64,000 nucleotides of DNA, taken from positions 806,001 to 870,000 of the forward strand of contig NW_026705157.1 in NCBI RefSeq assembly GCF_029867415.1, written 5' to 3'. The notes beneath the pieces are model-generated. The model was given only the letters and a program-made list of their open reading frames with translations, made no database searches and was not told the origin of the DNA. Positions 12,749 through 20,924 of this stretch are shown here, piece after piece (the stretch's first letter is position 1; each line of letters opens with the position of its first letter). A program made the position numbers and the translations under genes. This DNA is from Vicia villosa. Its lineage: Eukaryota > Streptophyta > Magnoliopsida > Fabales > Fabaceae.

Positions 12749-15700
12749 TTAGATTAAACAAAAATAATTTTGTTAATTATTAACAGATACCCACGGGTAC
12801 GGGTACCATCAAATTCGTATTTGTGCCCGTAAGGAGACGGGTAACTAATTACCCGTTTATTTTACCTGTGGATACCTATTAAACTATCCAACTCGTACCT
12901 ATGACGGGTTTTACCCGCGGGTACGAATTTTTTTGCCATCGACATAGCGTGAATTAGTATAAGATATATTTCATTTCATCTATTCTAACTATCACTTATG
13001 AGGATTCAGTTCAGGTACAACAGTCTATATGTTCGAGTTTATACTTGCCAATTAATCAATCAATAGTGTTCAAATCATTTAGTATTTAGCCCATAGAAGT
13101 GTATCTAATTAAGATTCATCAAGGATTTTTGCTTAGTTATAAATCCCCTATATGTACCACTAGTAATTGAGACTTTGGACTATTTATAATATTCACTCTT
13201 TCTTCTTCAGTTCAAATAACTTGTGTTAAGAAATGTGGTTGGACCAGAATTGTTAATCCCGGATAACGGAGCGGAGCGGCCGACCTCCGGGAATGGGAAT
13301 AGTGGGAATAGCGGCATCCCGGATGGCGGGATAAATTTTTGTATACTAATAATTATATAATAATCTATAAAACATATGTCATATAATAAATTAATTTCAC
13401 AACACTCATAAAATATGTATAATAAATTAATTTCACAACACTCATAAAATATTTATAAAATATAATGTGAAACAAAGAATAATGCTTAATTAAGATTCAA
13501 AACTTAAAGATTCAAATTCAATTTAATTTTAATAAATAAGTTAAATATTTAATAAATAGACTCAAAAAAATATATAATTTGTTTATATATTTTCTTAAGA
13601 TAATAGATAGATACAAAATTAGTTATAAAAAATAGGAAATAATATAAGATATGATTTTTTTGAATAAATATATAATAAGATTGATACTTAGTTAGTACAC
13701 TACCACTACCCGTCAAAAACATATACAGTATGTTAACCTAATTATCTCTAACTCCACGGCGGCGTAGATCTCATTTCTTCAACCCTAATTCACTTCTTCT
13801 TCAACCTCTCTCTCACTTTGCGTCTCTCTCTCATTCTCTGTCTATGAATCATATCTTGGGAAACCCTAATTCACTTCTTCAACCTCTCTCTCTCTCACTC
13901 ACTCTCTCTACGAATCAGATTTCACTTCTTCAACCTCTCTCTTGCACAGGGGTGTTTTGTTAATTTTGCCCAGAAAAATGTAAAAAAAAGGTAAAAAAGA
14001 ACCGGAGCCGCTCCGCCCGGGAATTTTCCACGACTCGCGACCCAGTATAGCGGCTGAAGCGGCCGCTTTCTCATCTCCGCCTCCGCACCCTTCATATCGC
14101 GCGGCAGGGTACCGCTCCGCTACGGAGCGCCGGGATTAATAACTCTGGGTTGGACCTAACTCAACCCTACAAAACCGGCTTGTAGGATGAGGATTGTCCC
14201 CACTTATAAACACTTGTTCAGACCACATATTGTCCGATGTAGGACTCTTAACACACCCTCTCATGCCTAGGACTAGACATCTGAAGCGTGGCAATAAATG
14301 GTGGGAGTTCTGATAGCGAAAACTTGATAGCAAGTGGCTCACCGGATTTTAAACGAGGCTCTGATACCATATTAAGAAATGTGGGTGGACCTAACTCAAC
14401 CCTACAAAACCGGCTTGTAGGATGAGAATTGTCCCCACTTATAAACACATGTTCAGACCATATATTGTCCGATGTAGAACTCTTAAACAACATGAAAGAA
14501 TTGAGCCAACGGATCACTTCATCCTAAAAGAGCACTCCAGGTTTAACAGGTATCTACCAAGAGAAAAACTCCATACTACCAGTGTGCCCTACCAAGAGGA
14601 ACGAGGTTACCTATCCCACAAGATAGGGGAGGAAATAGTAAGAAAAAGTATGAGCAGAAATTGCCAAGAGATGGGACTTTCATTCTTTATGAACAACATC
14701 CCCGTCTCATTCTAATATACCTTGTTCAATGAGGTTTATCACATTGACAACATCAGTATTAAATTTAAAGTATCATTGGATCTTGTTCAACACTTTCAAT
14801 AAGGATTTTTATAACATTTTCATAGTACATATGTGTAACTCCCAAGAATGCACGAACACCACACAAAAACACATTGCAAATAATTAAGAAAGAAATATTT
14901 TTAACCATCATTTAAACTTTTAAGTAAATATTAAGACCAAGTTCTTAAGCCAGCTAGATACCTCAACAAGAGCAGTGATCTGGTTTTTCCTCTTCCGTGG
15001 TGCAAGCTGCTTCTGTGTTTTCCACAATTTATCTTGACCATAATCATCAACTTGGTTGAAAGAAGACAATTTATATCCAGTCATTTCCAAAACATCTTCT
15101 AAAAAGTGAGCTCTTACAGGATAGGTGAAACCCTGGACAACGAATAAATGAATTCAAAATCCCTTGTTAAAAAACATTACAAATATAGTCAAAGCAGCTG
15201 ATGTAATACAATGGCATGTATTGCACAATTCGATAAAATTTGGCAAGCCAGTGTTAAGTATCCTACAATGACTTGCAGAAGACTGAATTGTGTCATACAT
15301 GCATGAACCAGTGCACTATGTATCACTGATACATATCCCAAGTTTTAGCAATTTTGTTTTCTATTTTTTACTTTACTTTCACCAATTACATCAGAGAAAA
15401 TGAAAGGTAAAAAAAGCTTAAACTGCTAAATGAAGAGTATGAAATGCATCCTATTTTTTATTTTTGTTTGTCGGAAGCATGGCTTCAGTCTTCAGACAAC
15501 CACTCACTATTTTACTCATTTGAATGTCCTATAATTTTGTTTTCAATCCTCTGTAATAGATGCTTTACACACTGTTAAATTCAGGAACTAGCTCTTAAGA
15601 CCATATGATTCTACAAGTTTACCTTGTTGTCTGGTCACATTCCTACTAGAGAATGTGAAATGGACAGGTCGTGTAGAATCAATGTGCCAACTTCGAAAAA

Positions 15701-18700
15701 ACACAGGGATCAAGTGTGTCAATTTTGCAAACCACAAGAAAACTGGCCAGGTTGCAGTACCTGATTGGGGAAAAAACTTTTTTTCCTGCAGTTCAATTGT
15801 TCAATTTCAATGCCTTACATCACTGTTGTGCAACCCTTGATCCTCCTTCGTCACACATGAAAGTTATGTATTATTTGAGACTATGGAACATTATTAATGT
15901 TTAGGTATTGAAGCATGTATTTGTAATAAGTGTTAAAAAATATGGTTGGGCCTAACTCAACCCTACAAAACCGGCTTGTAGGGTGAGAATTGTCCAGGAT
16001 TGTCCCCAAATTGAGTTTGGGAGCCTTAGAAAGCTAAGCCAACAGACACTAATCCCTACCTTAAGAAAGGAATATTGAAAATAACTGCATAGCAGCACAA
16101 ATTGGAATGGGACATACAATAGCACGTCACAGTTATCCACCCAATCACTACCCTACCATCCCACCACCACCTCATACACATACAATAGTTTCAGTTGGGA
16201 CACCCAAAACAATTTCAATATCATCGAACATACAATTGCATTTAACATCTAACAATTAGAATAATTCAAGTTCAGTTATCAACACAAATAAACAATCAAT
16301 TAAAACTAGAGAAACACCATACCGGGATATGAAATGTCGGTGCACCTCCAAAATAATTTGAAAAAAGTTCAGCATTCAAAGTGGCACTCATCAATACCAA
16401 TCTTAAATCACGGCGTCGTGGAAGAAGATCCTTCAACACAATCAGTAAGAAGTCTAAGAAGAACAAAAACCAATTATGTAAAGAATAAGTTTACTTGGTT
16501 AATTCCTTAGGACTATACAAGGATAAACTGGCGTTAGCAGAGAATATACCTTCATTCATGCCTCGCTCGTGAATTTCATCCACAAACACATGGGTTATAC
16601 CACTCAGGTTTCGATCACTCAGCAACCTTCGGAGTAATATACCACTGGTGCAAAATAGCAGATGGGTGTTTTTCCCTCTCATTCCTTCTAACCGAACTTT
16701 GAATCCAACCTATCAAAAAACCTCTGTTGTGGTATAGCAGGAAGAACAAAGATATTCCCAATTTTAAAATCTCATTGAAAAGCAAAATATATAATTTATG
16801 AATATTTTATTTTCTTAATGAATAATAATATCTGTATTCATCTTTTCTGTACAACAACATTTGTTTGTGTTTTGGTCTATTTCAAGAATAGGCGACTTAC
16901 TGTTTCACCCAGAGACTCTCCTCTCTCTGCTGACACTCTCTCAGCCACTGCCATAGCAGATATCCTTCGAGGCTGTGTGCAAATAATGCTGCAAAATGCC
17001 CCACGGCCGGACTCTATCTCTGACTCTAATATATATTGAGGAAGTTGAGTTGTTTTACCACAGCCAGTCTCTCCAGATATAACTATTACCTAGATAATAA
17101 TTCAGAGATAAGGTATCAATGATGAATGCATAAGTCATAACCTCAACAAAGTTCGTGACATTTAACTCATTCCTACGGGGAAATCTAGAAACATAGATAA
17201 TGTGTCATTGGATCCATATATAACAATAAAAATAAAATAGAGGATTCGGAATTAATTAAATGACAGTAAGATTTTCAATGAAAAGAAATGTCATACTTAT
17301 AAGAATGTGAAACTGTTGCTCGACACAAGGTTTCTTATCATGGGAAAAAACTATATAAAGAGCATCTATGAATTTTTAGTCAAATGAATACCAAGTAAGA
17401 GTAAGGAAAAAAGAATTTGAAATTAAATTGTTTTTTTAATATTTAATACATGATAAAATAATAATACAAGCTCAAATATCAAACAGAAATTGAAAATATG
17501 GTCAAATTTTGGCATGGAATGTCAATGCAAATTGTCAACAGGGTCTAGTATTCTAAGGACAAATTATAGTATTATAAGTGTTGGTACAGTCAAGTTCATC
17601 TGAACTTTTTCTTCTTCTCAGTTGCAGGTGTTCCTTTCTAGTTTAGTAGACTATGAGCAAGAATTGTGCTTGTTATTAGATTTTGAACAATTTAAAACTT
17701 ACCAAGTTCCATTTCATTATGTTCTCATTAGTATAGTATTCATAACAAATTTCTAAAATATTAGGGGGTTAGAGGTGATTGGGTTTTCATTTTCAATTTC
17801 AAAGTGCTGAAGACATACCAGTAGCAAACATGGCAGGTATCAACTGATAATACAAGTAAGAAACTAGTAGCAACTATACCTGATTACGTGCTATAGCTTG
17901 AAGTAAACCTTCCTTCTCCTTAAATGATGGGAGAGACTTCCGGAATTCCAGCATCTTCTTGCCTTCAGGAGATTCCTATATATAGAAGCCAGAAAATGTG
18001 GATATTACTTTATTAACTTTCTACTTTATAAAATAGAATTATAGAGGGAGTTCCGCTTCGAAAATAATTAGTTGGTATTGTTTTAAAAACCATCCATGAA
18101 CATCAGTTCACTCCAAAATATTAGTTTGTAAAGAGCATTTAAAATTAGAGGTACGTTTAGGCTGGACAATGGAACATATAGAAACCAAATCAAATGTACC
18201 CATATACCTAAAATCAGAGTTGCTACTTGCAAAGCATATAAGCTTTTTCCGAGTCAATAGTATAGGCCTGTGTGCTTGCGTACACCATGCTTTACGTTTA
18301 CGCACTATTACCTTTAGGATGTTTGATAACTTGAATAGATTTTATACTCTTGTATAATTGTTTGTTACAGATTATACGTGAATTTAATATTTAAGCATTT
18401 ATGGATTAATTTTTAGAGATTTTTTAAATTTAAAAACATAAGTTATTTTGTGTTTGTTTACCATAATGAAAATAGTTTTTTTTTAATCATTTATCGTAAA
18501 TGATTTTCAAGATAAGTTACTTAAAACATAGACTTCTGATCATAACTTGCTAATTTAAGCATGCAATACAAATCGAAATATCCAACAACAAAAATCAAGA
18601 AATCAAACAAGAAAAAACAAACCTGCCAAGATCTTTGCATATTACGCATCCTCAAACTCCTCTTCTGGAGAACCTTTTCCATAACAGACTCCTCCACAAA

Positions 18701-20030
18701 AGAATTGGCATTTTCATTCATGTCTATATCTTTAACATGATTGGTGGAATTAACACTATCCAAACAGTCCGATCTCTTTTCAGAATTTAATTGTATCCTA
18801 TCAAGGTACTCCTGCACTAAACCCTCCACCCTCCTTTGCAAGCTTAGTGGAATCACGACCTATGAGAATGGAATGGAGAAGGATTATTTTCGTAGGATGA
18901 CATCAATCTCAATGTTAAACTATTAGGTGAAATGTCCCACCCCACTGGTGCAACCCATACTATTACCTCTCTTTGTGGACGTTTGTCATCCAAATCTGGT
19001 CTGTAGTTAGGAAGAGGCACTTTGCTTGCAACAACTACTTTTCCAAACAGCTCACTATTCATCAAAATAAAAGACAATAACAATCGATGATGGATGAGAA
19101 CGAACAAGGATTCAATTAAAAGTTTCAGCTTATCATTAAAAGTCAATCAAATCAAAGTGAAAATACTTCAAGCAAATAGACATGTTTTATTCCATATGGC
19201 ATAAGGCATACATAGTAAAAAATAAGTACATTTTACCTGTAAAGTCCCATTCTTTTGGCAAGGTTAGCGATTTGTTCATAGTCTCTCCTATCTCTTTTAT
19301 CTCTAGACACAATCTCCTGATCCTTTTCGTTCCGTAACAGCATACTAAGTTTCCATTTCCACTCATCCACATTGGCCACCGTAGACGATGCCTTCAATAA
19401 CAATTACATTTACTTAGAAGGTAGAACCTATGTAGCGCAGACACCAGAAACATGACACTAACACATCGACACCAGTAATAATTTGAAAAAATAATAAATT
19501 AAAACATAATCACAAGTGTCGGTGTCAGTTCAGACTCGTGACACTGGCACACCTTTTTTCAGAGGTGTCAATGCTACAGGGCAGAATTGACAACAGATAT
19601 CAGAAGCTAATTAGCACAAAATATATTGATAGAATATTGAATTTAACTCCATATTTGACACATAATTCCCAAACAAACAATATAACATGTTAGGTTGCAA
19701 TCAAATGAATTCTTATCAATTCAGTATCACAGTTCAATTCAAGCCAAAAACCTAATATCCAAATATGTAAAAAAAGGGGGGGAAAACCTGGTGATTCTCA
19801 AATTCACATTCATATTCATCATCAGAGAACTGTTCGAGATTGTAATATCCAGAGAAGAAGCGCGTGGAGATAAACGGTTTAGAATTCGATAAGAAAGAAG
19901 AAAGCGATGGTTGAAAGTTGAATAAGAGTGACCGTGAAGATGGAGTGAGAGAGCGATAGTTGTAGCGGCGAAGATGAAGAGACTTGGCACGTGCTATGAG
20001 GAAAGACGCGGCAGATTTTGGATTATGCAT
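205..20030 (-). CDS. DExH-box ATP-dependent RNA helicase (DExH1/DExH3-like, DHX36 type), 3' part outside window
   Basis: Sixteen exons (high to low): 20030-19788, 19391-19237, 19054-18967, 18859-18623, 17975-17880, 17089-16901, 16709-16550, 16453-16323, 15132-14962, 5201-4929, 4089-3895, 2389-2186, 1645-1576, 1475-1327, 678-370, 264-205. They keep one frame and give 910 residues. All junctions are GT-AG except the donor after 3895, which is GC. Motifs: Walker A GETGCGKT at 279-286, TQPRR at 311-315, DEIH at 380-383, SAT at 412-414, [11 protein letters not shown] in exon 11, QRRGRAGR at 646-653. The winged-helix/HA2 region follows, and the OB-fold begins in exons 15-16. The family is about 1150-1200 residues long, so roughly 250 C-terminal residues lie left of base 1. 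Family role: ATP-driven RNA or G-quadruplex unwinding. The N-terminus looks like an organellar presequence. Exon edges were placed by eye from splice signals and family conservation. Confidence 0.93.
2985..3340. repeat. Imperfect tandem duplication of about 170 bp in helicase intron 11
   Basis: Two adjacent stretches (about 2985-3158 and 3159-3340) share the order GGAAAGAG, AGAAATATAAT, a purine run, GGTA(A/G)GAAAT, and GGAAACATTTGCACAA. Indels separate the copies. I see no coding content. It is most simply an old local duplication. Confidence 0.5.
5345..5775. mobile_element. MITE-like foldback element in helicase intron 9
   Basis: The ends are inverted repeats of about 25 bp: ATTTTGACACAAAATGGGAC at the left, and at the right the reverse complement starts ATTTTAACACAAATTTGAC; both continue ACAACAA. 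The interior is also inverted: ATTAACCACAATTTTGAATG near the left mirrors a CGTGGTTAATGACATTT run near the right. There is no ORF and I could not define a target-site duplication. A non-autonomous DNA transposon (Mutator-like or hAT-like) is the best reading; the superfamily is open. Confidence 0.5.
6193..6527 (-). mobile_element. TRIM (terminal-repeat retrotransposon in miniature), degraded copy
   Basis: Two related terminal repeats of about 100-120 bp contain (in plus) the GGGCCTAACTCAAC / GGATCTAATTCAAC block, an (A)CCGGCT or ACTGACT block and an end with CTCTTAACA. Between them lies about 110 bp ending at 6390-6404 in a decayed reverse complement of the initiator-Met tRNA primer-binding site (GGTTCTAATATCAT for GGCTCTGATACCA). 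Orientation is minus, like the better copy at 13224-14489. It has no coding capacity and lies in helicase intron 9. Confidence 0.65.
7181..7405 (+). repeat. 5' LTR of copia element
   Basis: This is the 225-bp direct repeat partner of 12113-12337. It has a likely TATA box GCTATATATAGC at about 7309-7320, followed by a CT-rich stretch before the end CCATCA. As promoter of the element it faces right, against the helicase gene. Confidence 0.93.
7406..7420 (+). other. Primer-binding site of copia element
   Basis: TGGTATCCAGAGCTT directly abuts the LTR. It matches the initiator-Met tRNA 3'-end complement TGGTATCAGAGC except for one extra C after TATC. The bulge is unusual for an element that looks young. 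Confidence 0.8.
7439..12115 (+). CDS. Ty1/copia Gag-Pol polyprotein, 1558 aa
   Basis: One ORF carries all parts in copia order. Gag has a UBN2-type domain in the first 200 residues, then Gly/Arg-rich RGGGRFG repeats and a CCHC knuckle CX2CX4HX4C at about 280-293. The protease motif DSGA starts at about 361. A GAG-pre-integrase zinc region (HTRLGHP to CHACCIGK) comes next. The integrase core has D637, D700 and E734 by position. A long Ser/Pro-rich linker follows. The reverse transcriptase has YVDD at 1229-1232, and RNase H runs from FCDADWA to about 1550. The stop TAA (12113-12115) overlaps the first bases of the 3' LTR. The ATG at 7439 is 33 bp after the 5' LTR. No frameshift or stop is seen. 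The product would copy and integrate the element's own RNA. Confidence 0.97.
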   Translation: MESLFPSSQVKLSHLISVKLDDKNFKQWKQQIDGVVRGHRLQRFVTVPVIVPPSPSDSASHSAFLEWEQQDALICTWLLSTISDALLPKLVECKHAWQVWTEVHRYFDTLLSTKARQLRSELRRLTKGTLTIEELMTRTREISESLVSIGDPVPLRNLIEIVLDSLPEEYDSIVAAVNSKDDVGSLDELESSLLAHESRLEKHRKAAITEPATATVNLAQATPSPALVASDQAVSDSFPQGTSHVTANAENHTYGARGGRFGRGGGRFGRGGGRFGKSTCQICHKHGHDASVCYYRYTNSSGAGYPQQRAPFNPFLVAPRGVYPVQFAYASPRAAPPRSSAPQAFYAGTEASSTNQWWYPDSGASHHVTPEASNVSDSTSVPGSDQVFIGNGQGLSINSVGSMSFPLPHKPHLSLTLRNLLHVPHITKNLMSVSKFAQDNAVFFEFHPKFCVVKSQATSEVLLSGLVGDDGLYKFPNPAAPQLSKSLHTCSTSFSSPAISSCNNSNCMTNSVSQCTEPFNSNTTNIMSQCNESYNNNITSSSFSPSLNSATTSTVLSSPHSNNSTSIATNKYVLWHTRLGHPNHHALIEVFKLCKQSFPLKPPADLCHACCIGKSHRLPSSLSATVYSHPFELVVCDLWGPAPMQSSSGYSYFLTCVDAFSRFVWVFPLRLKSDTMVQFIQFKKMVELQFNCPIKCVQTDGGGEFRPLTKYLTNLGIVHRFTCPHTHHQNGLVERKHRHIVETGLTLLAQFSLPLKFWDHAFVTAAYLINRLPSPTLDNVSPYFKLLNKPPDYSNLKVFGCACYPFLRPYNTHKLAYRSQQCIFLGYSTSHKGYKCLASDGHIYISKDVIFHEANFPYSSLFSPPSKSASSFLSLNVSSVPPVSISSANSQSHLPSSSSNSSFTQPGSTSVIPSSPSSEQSDAQSDNSIQPSGQPFFSSNQQPVSSVPQPLTAIPPVPSPSHSPALILSDLAEASTISPSSSHNSSPPADPSPSPSSANTTLPFIHPQNIHPMQTRAKRGITLPRLHPTLLLAHIEPSSVDQALAAPNWCQAMKEEYQALLRNQTWTLVKAPVGRKPIGCKWVFRTKENPDGSINRYKARLVAKGFHQKAGSDFQETFSPVIKPVTVRIVLTIAVTNKWTIQQIDVNNAFLNGILEEEVFMQQPPGFEAADRTLVCKLNKAIYGLKQAPRAWFDKLKSALVQLGFQASRCDPSLFLLHQGKLQIMILVYVDDIIITGSSASFIASLIKHLNDKFSLKQLGQLDYFLGIQVTHLSNGSLLLSQTKYITDLLSKLNMLNANSMPTPMVSSSKLSKVGSAAVDDPTQFRSVVGALQYATLTRPEISFSVNKVCQFLSNPLEDHWKAVKRILRYLSGTLHHGLLLQPASVQQPMSLLGFCDADWASDPDDRRSTSGACIYLGPNAVSWWSKKQQLVARSSAEAEYRSMALLAAELLWIQSLLKELHCSSQMPRILCDNLSTVTLAHNPVLHNRTKHMELDVFFLREKVLSKNLSVAHVPAHDQWADILTKPLSAAKFVPLRSKLRVLDKAGLTNPPAVSKGD
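12113..12337 (+). repeat. 3' LTR of copia element
   Basis: This repeat shows no difference from the 5' LTR in a base-by-base reading. It is followed at once by the second copy of the GGGAA duplication and then by the right half of the split MITE. Confidence 0.93.
12622..12747. repeat. (AAT)n microsatellite blocks inside the hAT-like MITE
   Basis: Three long runs of AAT triplets are separated by short non-repeat words (AACATTATT, AGTTTCTATTTAAC). They sit in the AT-rich core of the split MITE. This is a simple-sequence expansion with no gene. Confidence 0.9.
13224..14489 (-). mobile_element. TRIM element, best copy, split by a hAT MITE
   Basis: Without the inserted MITE this element is 355 bp. 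LTR copies of about 120 bp lie at 13224-13244 joined to 14156-14253, and at 14370-14489. In minus orientation they begin TGTTAAGAG/TGTTTAAGAG and end near TTAACA/TTAATA. The reverse complement of the Met-tRNA primer-binding site, GGCTCTGATACCA, lies at 14357-14369, exactly where an LTR ends. A short purine tract precedes the other LTR. There is no ORF. Flanks ACTTG and ACATG are a possible decayed 5-bp target duplication. Orientation agrees with the helicase gene. Confidence 0.8.
13245..14147. mobile_element. Non-autonomous hAT transposon (903 bp) with 8-bp target duplication
   Basis: The termini are 18-bp inverted repeats, CAGAATTGTTAATCCCGG at the left and CAGAGTTATTAATCCCGG (reverse complement) at the right, two mismatches. 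CAGR is the usual hAT start. The 8-bp duplication GGTTGGAC lies at 13237-13244 and 14148-14155, inside the LTR of the TRIM. GC-rich subterminal stretches rich in GGAGCGG/CCGCTCC lie at both ends; the centre is AT-rich with no ORF. It must use a transposase from elsewhere. Confidence 0.88.
15931..16008 (-). mobile_element. TRIM LTR fragment, third copy in the gene
   Basis: TGTTAAAAAATATGG and TTGGGCCTAACTCAACCC match the LTR end of the TRIM at 13224-14489. The match stops after TGAGAATTGTCC, with a small local duplication (GGATTGTCCCC). It lies in helicase intron 8, in the same orientation as the other two copies. Confidence 0.7.
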
Positions 20031-20056
20031 TGTTGTGAAGTGGGAGGTTGAGGCAT
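19994..20056 (-). promoter_or_regulatory. Upstream ORF overlapping the helicase start codon
   Basis: An ATG at 20056 (minus strand) lies 26 nt upstream of the helicase ATG at 20030 and in another frame. It opens a 20-codon ORF that runs through the main start and stops with TAG at 19994-19996. The main ATG has A at -3 and the upstream one has G at -3, so both contexts are usable. If the transcript starts upstream of 20056, this uORF should lower helicase translation. The transcription start is not visible from sequence. Confidence 0.45.
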
Positions 20057-20230
20057 CGCGGTGTGATGATGCGTTCTTTTGTGATGATTGCTACTACTGC
20101 GACGAGTGTGTTGCTTGGGTTTTTGACGAAATGGAAGAATGGGAATCGTTTTGAACTGTAAACGAAAAAGAAGTAAGAACTAAGAACCATCGATAGCGAG
20201 AGCGGGTCGGGTCGGGTTTTATTTGACATG

Positions 20231-20924
20231 ACCCGTCAAATTCTTAGCGGCTATTCAAATCTTAGTTGTTTTTTTTTTTTTTATTAATTAATAAAAATGT
20301 CAAAGCATCCAAAATAGTCGGGTTGGTGATGAGATAATCTAAAGAGGATTACTTCTCCCACCTTTAGTGGTGAGGAGTCACTGTATGTAAATATATCTTT
20401 GTTATATTTGTTAAGGTTTTAGAGAAGGATGACTTTGGCATTCTCGTCTTAGGGTGTTGTCGCAAAGGCGTTATTTCTACAAAATAAGGGGGTTTGTCCT
20501 GAGGATTGAGGATATGTATAAATACAGTAATCCCCATCAGTAAGAAGGAAAGGAGTCCATCATGATTTCTTGGAGAATAGGTGGTTATCAACCCCTCCCT
20601 AACTATAAGGGAGCAGTTGTCGCCCCTACGTGTTTAATAAATCGTATGTTCAAAAGGTCTCTATAAATACTTTTCCCCAAGGGAAAAAAGAGACATATCT
20701 CTAATGTGCGAGTGAGAGTTATCGAAGGAGACCAGGAGGTCGCCAGGAAATGTTACGTGGAGAGCCTCAAGCTAAAAAGGGCCCACACCTTGAGTGTCAG
20801 AACCAAGAAAATAGGATCAGGGATAACGTCGCCAAAGAGTACCTACAAAAGCGGGGAGGCTCCCCCTCCAACTAGTGACGAGAACAAAGATTGAAGGCCC
20901 AGAAGGAATTCCCCCTAGGATAAA
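20231..20924. other. Intergenic, TE-like: possible LTR remnant
   Basis: After a poly-T tract (20269-20282) this stretch has no credible ORF. A TATA-like CTCTATAAATACTTTTCCCC at about 20660, followed by AAGGG, resembles the promoter/R region of Tat/Athila-type LTRs (compare 31562-31590). The stretch then runs into the target site of the solo LTR. No LTR boundary or primer site could be fixed. Confidence 0.35.

Larger units (their letters stand above)
7151..12940. mobile_element. hAT-like MITE, split by the copia element
   Basis: The left end reads GGATGGCAATGG and the right end reads TTTTTTGCCATC, with matching inverted runs of CGGGTA/TACCCG nearby. This is the style of the widespread plant GGGATGGCAA non-autonomous hAT-like repeats. 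Without the copia insertion (7181-12342 including one target-site copy) it would be about 628 bp. The right half holds AAT microsatellites. Flanks ACATCAAG and ACATAGCG match only partly, so its own target-site duplication is unproven. Confidence 0.6.

Noticed and set aside
19430..19575. GTGTCGGTGTC/GACACC words in helicase intron 1 as a MITE
   Set aside because: They resemble a common legume repeat, but I could not define inverted ends or a target duplication, so I do not list it as a feature.
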